The translations under genes were made by a program, and so were the position numbers. Shown piece by piece: positions 9,413 through 20,806 of a DNA stretch of 64,000 bases. Positions within the stretch are counted from its first letter, which is position 1; every line of letters begins with the position of its first letter. The notes beneath the pieces are model-generated. The model had not been told where the DNA came from. It was given only the letters and a program-made list of their open reading frames with translations, and did not search any database. The stretch is from Favolaschia claudopus (lineage: Eukaryota > Basidiomycota > Agaricomycetes > Agaricales > Mycenaceae): the NCBI GenBank assembly GCA_037176885.1, contig JAWWNJ010000045.1:1302001-1366000 (forward strand), given 5' to 3'.

Positions 9413-11432
9413 ATGCCTTCAATCGACTATCGCGCCGTTTCGGAGGTTCACTTCCTCGAAATCGACATCTATCTCCAGGCAGCAAGGTCTGGCGTATTCG
9501 CTGTAGATCCCCCAGATTTTCGTGCCATCGCCCGCCAGAAACTCACCCGTTTAACCACAACACAGTTCCATGAACTGTGCACCGACGTTTACGACGAGCT
9601 CGTTCGCAGGAGGTACAGGAAGAAAGGCATGCGCGTTCTTCATTGTTCCTCCTACTCTCCTTATGTCGCACAGTGCATTTCCTCCCCATCCGCGAGGAGC
9701 TCCATCCATTACGAAACAAAGCACGCCAAAAGCTCGCAACTCTCACAGTCCCTCGTTTTGAACTTTTATCTGGCGACGTGCGTTTTGAGCTAGCCCGGCG
9801 ATACCCCGAGTCAGTACAAGGATCCTCTCTCCAATGTTCGCCTACCGACGAGGAGGGTGATGGATCTGAAGGTACTGTCCAATGTGCCATAGCCTTAGCA
9901 GCCGTCATTCCGTGCCATACTCTCATACAAGTGTCTCAGAGTCCACCGCTGTTCCCATTTCCGTGGAAGATACAAGGATGCATGCGCCCCCAGAATTAAA
10001 GTGCTGGTCCGACTTGAACAGTACGTCGACGCCGGGCTACTTGGGTGCTCTCCTTATAAGTTGGAAAAATCGACAACGTCTTCTGATGCTGCCTGACGCC
10101 GAGAGGAACCGTCAAGTTCATCACCAGCTAGAACAGGTCGAGACTGAGATCATAACGTTTTATACCAACATTATTGACTGTGAAGACGCCGGGTTTGAGG
10201 CGCAGCAACTCGAGGAGAGCCATGCCCAAGCGCTTATAGACGCCACTCAGGATGTTCGTGTCTTTTTGTATTCGATTCAGGTGCTCATGCTGAGATGACC
10301 ACCAGGTAATAAATTGGGGGGCACTTCCGAATGCAACGTCTCGCCGGAAGGCTCGGCAGTTGATGCAGGAACTGTCTGAGGCTCGTGAAAAACTGTCAAT
10401 ACCTGCTTCCCTTTACATAGAGGGCGTCAGTGACCACGACGAGCATCCAACATATCACGGAGGGTTTGGAGACGTTTTTCAGGCTTCATATCAGAACAAG
10501 GTGGTTGCCTTGAAGCGTATCAGGGTCTTCACCGCTAATCCTACCGCCAATCGGCGACACCGTCGGGTGAGTTTTCTATTGACCCGAGTGCGTCCCGCTT
10601 CTTGAACAGACGCGATAGGAGATGTACATGGAAGCTTTGCTTTGGCAGGGTCTCCGCCACCAGTTCATCCTACCTTTATTGGGCATCGATCGTACAACAT
10701 TCGCCCCGGCATTCTGCATGGTTTCACCATGGATGAAGCACGGAACTGTGCTAAAATACCTCAAAGACCGTGGGCGCGGTGATGTGGATAGATTAGTGAG
10801 CATGTCATGTCTCCCTTTCTACCGTATTCATAAAGTATGTCGCAGCTACTCGAAATTGCGCTAGGGCTGGAGTATCTTCATTCCGTCAGCGTCATCCACG
10901 GTGACCTGCGTGGGTTGAATATCTTGATCTCTGACGAGGGCAACGCCTGTCTCTCGGACTTTGGTCTCGCCACAATGATTCCGGACACCGATTCCAGCAC
11001 GGGAATGCTTTTGTCGAGCTCTAACCATGCAGGGAGTATACGATGGTTTGCTCCGGAACTCATCCGGCCGACCTCTTTCGGGCTTCAACGGTTTTTGCGC
11101 ACAACTGCGAGCGACGTGTACGCATATGCTTTGGTGTGCATAGAGGTCTGTGCCTGTTCTATCTCCATGTTGATCGTTCAATTGACTGTCATGGCGAGTA
11201 GCTGTATACCGGCGAACCACCTTTCTCCCAGCTCAAGGATCCTGCAGTCTTACTTGGGGTCATTGACGGCATGCGACCTGAGCGTCCCCCCTCCATGTCG
11301 ACTGCATCCTTTGAGCTGGTTACCTCCGCATGGGCCGCCGACTTTCGCATTCGACCCAACAGTGGGGACATCGTCTGCGCTCTGCATGGCATGGGTGTGG
11401 TTTCTCCGGGTTATGATCATCCAGTGGCTTGA
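9413..11432 (+). CDS. TKL-type protein kinase 2 with Spa2/GIT-like (SHD) N-terminal repeats
   Basis: Seven exons are frame-checked to 564 aa: 9413-9626, 9674-9871, 9940-10253, 10306-10566, 10619-10795, 10846-11145, 11202-11432. Intron 1 uses a GC donor. From exon 3 on it is a paralogue of the upstream gene, with the same intron positions and equal exon lengths in part. It has glycine loop GGFGDVF, VVALKRI, HGDLRGLN, DFGLA and WFAPEL. The N-terminus is different: two similar blocks, RQKLTRLTTTQFHELCTDVY and RQKLATLTVPRFELL, the second preceded by FLPIREELHPLRNKA. This matches the tandem Spa2-homology (SHD) pattern of polarity scaffolds Spa2 and GIT. Such a fusion could tether the kinase to polarised growth sites (inference). 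Confidence 0.82.
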
Positions 11433-12048
11433 AAGACGGACATATCAAAGTTCCGCAATTAGCATCTCTACTGCTTTCGCGCTTTCCCGCTCTTTGTTAT
11501 CGCTTGTATCTCACTACAACCATCTGATACCTCATGTATTTATATGTAACTCAATTTGCTTGCCTGAATGCATGTTTTTATTCCATTCAGGCTTCGGTTC
11601 TTCAGTTGCAGACTTTTTGCAACTGTGATTGGCAGCTAGGGCTCTTTCAGCCTCTCCTGTATGGGGGACGTGGAATCTGAAGACAGTCGTTCAGATCACT
11701 CAATACAAGAGAAGCCTGCGAGCCAGACACTCGATGTACTTGTGCTGCGTGCCTTCGACTCGCACATTCCACCTTACTTGTTTATAAACAGTCCGGGAGG
11801 ACGGATTGCCAAAATTGCAGCGAACTCAGGTACGAGGACCGTATTGTACCGTCTGTCTCCGTCGTCCGAGACCACTCTGTACGCGCGTCTCGGAAACAAC
11901 AGTGCATAATTGAAAATATTATTGGAAATATGGAAGATTGACATTCTGCCTCATTCTGCAGAGAAAGCCACGGATACATATCAGAAGACGGGATGCATGC
12001 TGGCGGATCGACTCACCCTGTACATACACAAAGCGCCTCTTGATCTAC
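11433..12048. other. Region without a supported gene
   Basis: An 82-codon plus-strand frame (11661-11909) exists, but it has no recognisable motif and no splice continuation that I can justify. I leave it uncalled. Confidence 0.35.
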
Positions 12049-12388
12049 TCAACCTACTATCCGAGACTCCTTATCTGCATCCTCATCACCGGGCGGTCTG
12101 CTCTGAAGAGACAGACCGGCCCATCCTGCGACGCGGTCATCGATCAACAGACGAACCAACGCTACTCTCGCCCTCTTCAGCACTCTACCTGTGACGGCTC
12201 CCAAAACTGCCGAGTTGAATTCGGTGTCAGCCTTGCAAAGAAGAACTCTATGCACTGTTTCTACCGCGTCCCACATGATGGCGTGGGCTTTGTCGCGCTG
12301 CTCTGGAGGTAGAGAGTCCAAATTCTCCAGAGCTTGAAGTACTTGCTCGGTTTTTTTCGCTGAGACCTCATAGACGTCGCTCTCGCTT
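12049..12388 (-). pseudogene. 5'-truncated copy of a small unknown protein family (copy 1)
   Basis: The minus-strand reading EQRDKAHAIMWDAVETVHRV resembles KRDRVHAIVVEAAQKVHTLL of the intact gene at 19473-19997. The preceding residues (TEQVLQALENL versus HQKFFERLAAL) also align. A splice acceptor at 12389-12390 would open the exon, but only about 135 bp remain before the end of the P450 gene and they contain no start codon in frame. I read it as a 5'-truncated copy. Function of the family is unknown. Confidence 0.5.
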
Positions 12389-12524
12389 CTATTGAATCAA
12401 TTAGCAAACCTGTTTATCTGGTCTATTTGGGGCTTGCGCCAATTTAAATGGCTCTGGATGTACAGCAGTATATAGAGGTCTAACTTCAAAGTTCGGTGTA
12501 TGCAATATTCAAGAAATTCTACAT

Positions 12525-14631
12525 TCAACTGCGTCCCTCACCCGATAGAATGGTCTCTACATGAGCAGCACTGCGAGGAATGAAGTTGGCAGGGAAAGGG
12601 TTCGGCCGTCTACAAGTGCTATCAGTAACCGGTCAGCATGAAATGCGAAGGACACATACGAAGTCAGTCCCTCCGTGCAATTGTCGGGGTCGATCTTCAT
12701 AGGCATGCCGTTGCCGTCCTTCAAAGGCTCGATGTGGAAGCCCCAGAGCATGCGAACGATGGCAATCCACATGCTCTTAGCAGCCAAGTGTTGACCAGGG
12801 CACTCACGACTGGACAATTTGGTCAACAAGAGAGGTCGACGAAGAGAGTGAAGAGCATACCGGCCGAATCCGAAGCCATAGTTGCCCAAACCGAGAGTCT
12901 CCGTGTTAAAGAAGTCGGTGCCAGGCTCCTTATACATGAATCGATCGGGGTTGAATCCATACGAGTCGGGGAACTCCTCTTCGTTGTGGTGCTTCGGTGA
13001 TGTTAGCAGAAGGCAAGCAAACATCCGGGACAGCGTTTACCATGTTCCACAGGGATGAGATGACCGTTGTGCCTTTGCGAATCTGCCGAACGTCAATCAG
13101 ACACAACGAGTTGCGCTCAAGGGGAAGCATACAGTGTAGCCCTTGTACTCATCGTCCTCGTCGAGATAGTGCGGAAAAGACAGTGAGACTGTCGGTGCCC
13201 ATCTTCAAAAGATGTCAGCTCGGCATATTCGGGAGACAACTACGAAAAAGAAACCGACCTGATCACCTCCTTAATGAGCGCAAAGCAGTAGGGGAGGTCC
13301 ATTCTTCTCGAGAAATCCGGGACGGTGTCGGGGCCGAAGACAGAGTCCAGCTCTTCTTGCGCTTTCTTTTGGGCAGCAGGGAACATGGCCATGGCCATGA
13401 CGAACCAGAGCAGGGTTGCAGCGCTGGTACCAGTTCCAGAGGCGAAAGCAGTCCCGGCGACTACGGGACGAAGCTCAGGGCAAATTTATGACATAAAGGA
13501 AGGAACACACTGTAGAATATTTCCTCATCGGGCATACTCTGCGTCTTTTGCTGATCGAACAAGCGGGCAGTGAAGCACTCCAACTCCGGATCTTGCGCCA
13601 TTCTATCCTTGACCTCGTTGCAGAGACGGCCGTAGAGCTATAACACAATGAATCGCAGAACCACACGTGGATCGTGCTCAAACCTACAGTCAGTTCCCGC
13701 TTGCGCTTGCGGAGAGCTTCTTTGCGCCACCTAGAACAAGAATAAAATGACAGGCTTGGACCATGGGATCAAGACGGCGTACGGGGACAAGATATCTGGC
13801 AGATAGTCCAGGAATGGGAATGTGTCAACCACATGGGCGCCGGGATTGATATCGTATACGAAGTCCGCCAGAACCTTCTGCACCTCAACGAGGTCTTTGC
13901 TGTCCTCGGCAAGCTCTTGACCGAAAGTAAGAAGGAAAATGAGGGATGCGGGGAAACGCGGGACGTGACGGAAGAATTCCGTAGGCGCTTTGACAAGGTC
14001 CACCAGCAAGCGGTGGGACTTCTCCAATTGCAATCCCTCATAACCGCCGACAGCTAGGATACATGGATTCTCAGTCTACCTTGCGACACGATGCGAAATG
14101 AACGACAGACCACGGGGCTCAAGCATGGAGTGGAAGGCGGCGATGTGTCTCTTGAACATCTCTCCGTAGGGTAGAAGCGTGAATCGCATATTATTCGACT
14201 GATACTTTCCGGCATAGACGAGGGGTCTCCGGGATGAATAGATGCGAGAGCGGCGCGCGAGCTGCAATCACGCGTTAGTGAAGATACATAGCTGAGAAAG
14301 AGTCGCGCACGAGTTCTTGAGCATCAACAGGATCGCTCAGAATGAGAATATCATCTCCTGCGAAAGTTAATTTGACAATCGGCCCTGTGTATGATTTCGT
14401 GTGAATTCTTGGCCTCCGAAAAAACACTGGATAGAAAGAAAACACACCGTATTGATGCCAGAGATTTTCGTAGTACTTCCATGTGTGAATTGTTGGCACT
14501 TGGAATGTGTGGCCGACAAATGGATGGGCACGCGGGCCAGGAATCCGCTTCCCAGTCGATCGCCCGTTAATCCAGTAGTAGGCAAGGAGAATAGGCACCA
14601 GAAGGCCAGCTGAATTGAGAAGAATACCCAT
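12525..14631 (-). CDS. Cytochrome P450 monooxygenase, microsomal
   Basis: Twelve exons are frame-checked to 512 aa: 14448-14631, 14311-14384, 14111-14261, 13783-14053, 13688-13730, 13511-13637, 13259-13460, 13133-13202, 13041-13082, 12861-12991, 12660-12809, 12525-12618. Introns are 41-63 bp. The N-terminus is a hydrophobic membrane anchor followed by a proline hinge (RIPGPRAHPFVGHTF). The I-helix reads AGTAFASGTGTS, the meander region has the PDRFMYKEPG type sequence, and the haem-binding loop FGFGRRECPGQ (cysteine ligand) is split by an intron between the two arginines. The last exon encodes the usual PxPF...IPRS tail. It would oxidise a small lipophilic substrate on the endoplasmic reticulum, with electrons from the P450 reductase. 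Substrate unknown; no biosynthetic cluster is evident beside it. Confidence 0.93.
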
Positions 14632-16001
14632 TTTTCGTTGATAGAAAGGGGGCTCGGCTCCCCAAAGACACTAAGGGCGAAGCGAACTGTGTCGAGGATT
14701 TTATATCTAGTCCAGCCACGAAAAATCCCGACAGCGATCGCGTTCGCAACGAGATCCCGCCATTCAATGTCATGTCAAAGCAGTTTTTGAAGCCCATCCG
14801 TAACAGAAAAAACACCTGCGCGTCGAAGGCAAAGATCGTACACAGGTCAGATTGGTATAGGTAACGCCCGATTCCAGGGCAACCCGCCTGCAGTGCAATC
14901 GTTTGTGGATATGATACTATATAGACCGGGGATCCATACCAGCAGATCCGAGGGAGCGGAAGAAGCGGGTGAATAATTGATTTCTCGTTTACCAGGCTGG
15001 TATCTTCGAGGAAAAGTAGGGAAAAGTAACCCGTAAAGCAGTTTCAGCGCACGCTTGTGGTGGGTTTGAGAATGGAGAATAGATTGCGCGATTCAATGAG
15101 CTGACCAGGCGAAACACGTCAAGTCGAAGTTGAAGGACAGTCAGAGCTCTACAAGGCGTGACCGTCCACAACCGGAAGTAGCCCCATCTGATGGGAAGTT
15201 GCTTACGGAAACCCGCGCTCAACCCAAACGGGATTCTTGTTCCTCGAATCCTCGCCAATTGGCACGGTTTTTGTATACTCTGCAACGAAACTCTCTCGAT
15301 ATCCGAAATGTCTTGATCTGATACAGCATGGCGGCATGCTGCAATATCTTCACCCCAAATAGTCGTTAAGCTGTTGATTTGGGATTCAGACGCCAAACTT
15401 CCTTTCCATTTTCCTGGCATCGACATCTGAAGATCTGGACTGGGATCCCGCCTTAGCTCAAAGATACCGCCGTCAATGACTCTGTTACCTGAGCAGCCTT
15501 AAATTTTCTTTTCGACCTATTGTCTCATGGACTTCTCGCTAAGCGAAGAGTTGCGCCCACGGCTGACCCGCGCTCTCTACGCTCCGTTGTCGTCGCTTTC
15601 TGCTTAGGTTACGACTGACGTTGGACGTTACTTTGGGATTGGAATTGACATTCGAGGCATTTCTCCCCGGCATGTCTCGCAACCGGTCTCCTGCTTTCCT
15701 TGCACTCCCTTCGAATTTTTCGACCTTCGCGATATGCTAATGGAGCCGAGATTCATTTGCGCACTGCGTCGTTTGCTATGAGAAGAGGTAGGCGTGATGG
15801 ACGTCGCGGCCGCAACTCTGCGGAGTTCCATGATAATGAAGTGATGGCCTATGGTGCCGCCTTACACCGGGGGAGATTTAGACAAGACTATCGGGGCAAC
15901 AGATGATTGCATTATTGGACGTGGATCGGCGCTTGGGTGTGGGGCGCTGAAACAAGGGGATTTGAGAATGAGTTACGGCTAAAATGAACAAATTACACAC
16001 A
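14632..16001. other. Long region without a supported gene
   Basis: This contains the P450 promoter and the 3' flank of the Rtt106 gene. The longest frame, 14989-15426 on the minus strand, has no motif and no matching exon. I see no repeat structure or transposon ends here. Confidence 0.4.
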
Positions 16002-17450
16002 TCAATCTTCCAGCTCATCTTCCCCATCCTCCTCACCATCGCCGACAAGGTCGTCTTCCACCATTGCCGCGACCATATCAATTGCGGCACGGGACATGCG
16101 AGGCATAGCTCCAGGTCGCATCAAGGGATGATTCTCAGCTTTCAGCTCCTCTTCTCCATCTTCATCCATATCATCTGCGTCGCTGTCCTCGGCTTCTTCA
16201 CTACCACTCCCAGAACCTTCTCCATCTTCATCCGATGAGGAGCTGGTAGCCGAGCCGCCATCGCTCTCAGAGTCAACCTCGAAGTCTCCATCTTCTTCGT
16301 CCGAGTCTTCCTGTACCTGCATCGCACCAGTGCCGACCTGCTTTGGCTTCCCAAATAGATTTCGATACTCTCTCACCCACTTGTTTATCCCCTCCTGCTC
16401 CTTCCCATCGACCATCGAAAACGCCGTTTCGATACCGGGATCAGCCTCTCCCTCGTCAAGCTGCGCAACATCTTCAGGTGGACTTTTGCGCGTCAGAACA
16501 ACCGTGCATGTGCGTCCAGTTGCTGTGATAACGCGGAGCCCATCAAACTTGCTCAATAGGCCTTCCAGTGCCCAGAACTCGCATGGTTTGCTCTCTCCCC
16601 AGAGCACGCCGTCACGAAGAAACCAGAGTGTCCCCGCTTTGGCGGCGCGATAAGCCTCGATACCGGGGACACCGCCCTCGGAAGCGCTGACCGCCACTCC
16701 CACGCACGCGCTCTTGAAAACCTCCGGCACAGGCTCTAGAAGGGGAAGCCCAAGACGTTGGATGAAGTCAAGCAGGAGATCGCGAGTGGGTGTGCCGCTC
16801 TTGAGCGTTTTCGACTCAGCATCGGATCCAGAATATGTGGTGTATTTGAGCGCAGCAGGCGCGGCAGCGTCTAGTCCAAATATTATCTGCGGAGCGGCTG
16901 CTTTCTTGTCTTTGCCTGGGGAGTCAGACCCCAGAATGACAACGGTCCAGTGGGGTTTCATCTTGCCGCGCGTCGGGAGAAGAAATGCTCGTGTAAGAGC
17001 TGAGAGCGGAATAGAGGCTTCCACCGCATGACTGGACGAGTTTACAAAACTGAGAGATGACGCGTGGACGTTGATGTCGACCTTTTTGCGGACGGGGGAT
17101 GTCGCAGATACAGCATGAAGGGTGAAGAGGGGAGAACCATCGGATTGGTCATCGTGGTCAGTTTTCTGGCGTTTCACTGCCGCGACTGAGTCAGTAGTAT
17201 CTTGTTCTCTTGGGCGCTTCCCATTGGTAGTCGGTTCAGTTAACGTAGCCAAGGCCGCCATTGCTTCACGCTGCTGCTCAGCCCACGCATGTTGTGTCGC
17301 AGGATCCGAAGAGTCACCACCGCAAACAAATCGGAGCAGTGTATCGAGCGCCTGAGTGCCAGCAGGATTTTGGAAATCGACCAAAGAATTCGAGAGTTCT
17401 TTGGGAAGCATTGGTGTGACAGCGGATAGAAATGGAGTAGAGGTCGACAT
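16002..17450 (-). CDS. RTT106: Histone chaperone Rtt106 (tandem PH-like domains, acidic tail)
   Basis: A single exon of 482 aa. Residues about 105-370 correspond to the Rtt106/Pob3-Spt16 middle domain pair. They include the segments LFTLHAVSATSPVRKKVDI, SIPLSALTRAFLLP, GKMKPHWTVVILGSDSPGKD and the insert-rich second PH region ending with IETAFSMVDGKEQEGINKW. The C-terminal 110 residues are almost entirely Asp/Glu/Ser, as in histone chaperones. The protein would bind newly made H3-H4 (with K56 acetylation in yeast) and deposit it during replication and silencing. The start ATG at 17450 is the first in frame. Identity rests on fold-like motifs recalled from the family, so moderately high confidence. 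Confidence 0.82.
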   Translation of the reverse strand: MSTSTPFLSAVTPMLPKELSNSLVDFQNPAGTQALDTLLRFVCGGDSSDPATQHAWAEQQREAMAALATLTEPTTNGKRPREQDTTDSVAAVKRQKTDHDDQSDGSPLFTLHAVSATSPVRKKVDINVHASSLSFVNSSSHAVEASIPLSALTRAFLLPTRGKMKPHWTVVILGSDSPGKDKKAAAPQIIFGLDAAAPAALKYTTYSGSDAESKTLKSGTPTRDLLLDFIQRLGLPLLEPVPEVFKSACVGVAVSASEGGVPGIEAYRAAKAGTLWFLRDGVLWGESKPCEFWALEGLLSKFDGLRVITATGRTCTVVLTRKSPPEDVAQLDEGEADPGIETAFSMVDGKEQEGINKWVREYRNLFGKPKQVGTGAMQVQEDSDEEDGDFEVDSESDGGSATSSSSDEDGEGSGSGSEEAEDSDADDMDEDGEEELKAENHPLMRPGAMPRMSRAAIDMVAAMVEDDLVGDGEEDGEDELED

Positions 17451-17939
17451 TATATCTCGCGCGAGAGCCTGGCAATGAAACCAGATATGGGTCGTCGTGG
17501 TGAGTGAGAAAACGCGCCGAAGATGGTGGCAGCAGTCAAAGGGAGAACGTGGGGAACACGGTCACGGGATCGATCTTCCTCTCTAGTCTCTTCCACTCCT
17601 TCCGACTGTCCTATCGCTGGCGGTGGCGAAGATGCTGAATAGACCTGATGTCTAGGAAGGGAGGGCCAGGTAGTCCGTGCGTGATTTCTCAGACTCCCCG
17701 AATTTTATAAATGTCATGAATTGATAATATTATTTTACAAGTATGAATATTTATACAACGATACTTTTCCGGACGCAGGACTCCATTCGACTACCTAACC
17801 TGCGATTTGCGGAACCCTCGGCGCAGGGCCTCGCAGCGTTGCGCAGAGATATCGGCCGGAGGCCCGAGGGAGAAAAGCTATCCCACTACTTCAGGCTCAT
17901 CTGCTTCACTGGAAGTTTTCGGAATCGTTTGACAGTCAA
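17451..17939. other. Intergenic upstream of RTT106
   Basis: The presumed promoter of the leftward RTT106 gene. An A/T-rich patch lies at 17700-17760. No gene is supported. Confidence 0.4.
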
Positions 17940-18295
17940 ATGAGCAGCAGTGAGCTCGAAGCTAACGGCGACAAGATGTTGCGTGATGAAGCACGCACCA
18001 TCATCGTTGAGGCCGCGCACAAGGTGCGCACGATTTTAACAGGGAGAACTTCGAGGACGTATCCGACCGGGCGTTGGCGAAGGTGGTTATGCTTACTATC
18101 ACGAAGGCAGGGAAAAAGCTGTTGCGGGTGTTAGGCAAAACTCAATCCCCTCTCCGAAAGATTCAGCTCGAGCTGGAGCGGCCGTTGAGGCTACTGTCCG
18201 GTTCCGGAAAGAAACGTTTTGCGCGACACTGTCTATGCGCATTCAATGCCAGACTCCGGACAAGGGTTCATACAACAACTCGGTATGGCAGGTAG
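17940..18295 (+). pseudogene. Broken copy of the small unknown protein family (copy 2)
   Basis: The plus-strand segment RDEARTIIVEAAHKVRTIL matches the VHAIVVEAAQKVHTLL core of the intact gene at 19473. The similarity then continues in another frame (ALAKVVMLTITKAGKKLLRV, from about 18060), so a frameshift or an unrecognised intron separates the two parts. It is read as a decayed copy in opposite orientation to the other two. Confidence 0.45.
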
Positions 18296-18462
18296 AAATA
18301 TTCATCTGGGTATCTTTCAAGTCGTTCAAGCATATCTAATAATAGTTGTACAACGAACCGTCGGGTCCACACAGAGACGACGGCGGCTCGCAATCCACAA
18401 TCGTCAATTCAAATCCTTGTCGTCCAGTGCGCCAGCCATATCGTCGCAAATCCTCCCTCAAC

Positions 18463-19102
18463 TCACGACTCCATTAAATTGGGCTCTATGCGAGGCTCAA
18501 TGGGGTGCTCGACTCGCGGCGCTGCTGGACCATTACTGCCATTCTAAAACACGCCTCAGTTGCCGATCAAAGCAACGATAATCGGACGGAGAGCAAACTC
18601 ACCTGCCGCAGCTTCGCAAGATGAATCTTCAGCGCCTCCGCATAATTGTCAAACCCCAACGTTCCCATCGCATACAAGATATCCTCCCCGCCAATAGTCT
18701 TGCGCTTTTCAGACAGACAGCGTTCGGCGGCCTCCGACGTGATGAACGAGATGAACTCGGACACACACTCCTGCACACACTCCTTCGCGTCCTTTGCGAT
18801 CTTCGCAGTGGGCGGAACGGAGGCTTTCATGATGCGCGACACATTCGCGATCTATTTCGTTCATCCACGTCCAGAAAAGCTTGTGGAGGAAAACTCACAG
18901 GCAAGAACCGGTCCTGTTCTCTGTATTCGCCTACCTCCTGTTCTGTGATTTCGCGGTCTGCGGGAACATCGGGTGCGATGATGCAGTCGGAGGGGTTGCC
19001 GCCGTCCGGGTTGGCGGCGGCGATGTTGATGGGGTGTGAGGGCCCTGAGCCAGTATCACGGTTTTGCTGGGTGATGGTTATTGGGTGCAGCCCATCCGAC
19101 AT
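18463..19102 (-). CDS. HAP3: CCAAT-binding factor subunit B (NF-YB / HAP3)
   Basis: Three exons are frame-checked to 177 aa: 18899-19102, 18603-18851, 18463-18543. The histone-fold domain spans about residues 60-150. It opens with [20 protein letters not shown] (split by the first intron after FLP) and includes [43 protein letters not shown] and [14 protein letters not shown]. This is the near-invariant NF-YB core that pairs with HAP5 (NF-YC) to bind CCAAT together with HAP2. The N-terminal 60 residues are Asn/Gly/Pro-rich and the tail is short (27 residues). Start at 19102 is the first Met giving a normal family length; an upstream in-frame extension exists but looks non-coding. Confidence 0.93.
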
Positions 19103-19472
19103 GTTCAGAACCGATTGGCCAATCCGAGCGGGTGTTTGGCGGTTGCGGGCTAGTATGGCAGTGCCTTGATCGCCTTTGGATTCTAACAACGCGCACACAA
19201 CGCGTCTACAATCAATATTTCTAAAGTGAATTGGACTCTGCGGTATTGTACGTATGGTAGCTAGGTACAGTAATATTTTACGAATGCGTTCAACAGCCTG
19301 TGGGCGGCGTTGATTAGAACGGAAAGTATCAAAATTACAAGAGGCACTTGCCAATCCGATTGATTTGTCTGGAAAGCAAGATCTTTGACCGGCATTCAAT
19401 GCAAAAGTTGAACTTTAGGAAATCTAGTCTTCCCAGCCTCCACAGGGCTCGAGTACGCCCGATAGAGAAGAG
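19103..19472. other. HAP3 promoter region
   Basis: The upstream region of HAP3, between it and the 3' end of the next leftward gene. The frame open through 19399 lacks recognisable protein content. Nothing else seen. Confidence 0.4.
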
Positions 19473-19997
19473 CTATCCAACTACCTCTGGAGTATCTGCC
19501 TCTGGAGATGGCGAACGCGGCTGAAGGACGTCTACCAGAAACAGCTCAAGGCGCTCATCCTTGTCGTTGGGATCCTCCACAATCCTGGTCAATGCTTTGG
19601 CTGCGCCAAATACAACGGCGAGAATTTGAAACGCAGTTGCCGTCACCATCCCCTCGGACGAATGTTCAAACTTCGCCTCGATGAGCAATGTATGCACTTT
19701 TTGCGCGGCTTCAACGACGATGGCGTGCACCCTGTCCCGCTTCGTCGGGTCGTGCGATGGTGACGAGTTATCGTTCAAGGCAGCGAGACGTTCAAAGAAT
19801 TTTTGATGGACGTCTGCCTTATCCTTGGAAATTAACTGGGCTTCCTGGTTAAATAGGCGGTGGAAGTAGTCCAACGAAGACTGATAACTGGTGAAATCGA
19901 CACTGCCGTATGCGTCGGTGTCGACCCGCTGTACGCGCACAAGCCCTGAGACTACGGAGTGAAAGGCGGATATGAACTGAGATCTTTTCGTCGTCAT
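19473..19997 (-). CDS. Unknown 174-aa protein (intact member of a local family)
   Basis: A single open frame from ATG 19997 to a stop at 19473. I do not recognise the family. It is largely helical by composition, with a central segment KRDRVHAIVVEAAQKVHTLL followed by a hydrophobic stretch (MVTATAFQILAVVFGAAKAL) and an acidic, proline-rich tail ending in EADTPEVVG. Related but damaged copies lie at 12.0-12.4 kb and 17.9-18.3 kb. It may have further 5' exons; the ATG chosen gives the longest continuous product. Confidence 0.55.
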   Translation of the reverse strand: MTTKRSQFISAFHSVVSGLVRVQRVDTDAYGSVDFTSYQSSLDYFHRLFNQEAQLISKDKADVHQKFFERLAALNDNSSPSHDPTKRDRVHAIVVEAAQKVHTLLIEAKFEHSSEGMVTATAFQILAVVFGAAKALTRIVEDPNDKDERLELFLVDVLQPRSPSPEADTPEVVG

Positions 19998-20806
19998 GTA
20001 TGACCAGAAGACTGATATTATCAGAGAGGCTGTGGAGGTGTTTACGTTCAGGCAAAGTGGTATGCTCGTTGGTGTGCTAGATCACGGACTTGTTAAGAGC
20101 CCTCGTACTTTTGAGCGAGGAGTACCATCGGCGCGATACCATATTCTTGAGCTCCAAGGGCGGCGCAGAGAAGGTAGGGAATATGATCGAGCATGAAAAC
20201 GAGGAAATGGGAGCGGGCGATGTGGAATGTGTAGCAAACGCAGTCGCGGTATCATGGTCGTTGAGTGAAAGAGGGTGAGAATTTTTGGCCGCTTCTTTGA
20301 TCTCTTCTTCTATACAACGAGTCCCGCGAAAGGTGGGCCAATTGGGCTGCTTATGTTGAATGCAAGAAGGGGAGGGGTTTCGAGGGATTTGAGAATATAG
20401 GACGTAGGGAACTCCTCACAGCCCAATTCACTTCGAAATTTTTGGTTTTGATAATCCACACGCTCTGTACTGACCAAGAACCATGATCATCTCGCGTCTT
20501 AGACGCATCCTGCGTATTCCCCACCATTCGGTTGGCCTCCAAGCCCGTAGCTATCCAATCATGTTAAGTTCGTATTCCAAAGCTCTTGTTTATTGACTTT
20601 CGTCTTTTCGACAACACGAGGCGGCATCTAATGGATTCCAGTCTACAAGCATTCAACAATAGCTTCGTCTGCCTCTAACTTCTTCATCCACCCCAACCCC
20701 AGCATAGTGCTCGTAGTTAGCTCCAAACTCTGCCCGATCCTCTTGCTGCCTCTTGACATGGAGAGCCACTATGTGTGGTAGTGCAGCCGGCGGGCCTCGA
20801 AGCGTC
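19998..20806. other. Intergenic between unknown gene and hydantoinase 3' end
   Basis: No supported gene. Several frames of 60-70 codons are present on both strands without motifs. It contains the promoter of the leftward 174-aa gene and the 3' untranslated region of the hydantoinase. Confidence 0.4.
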
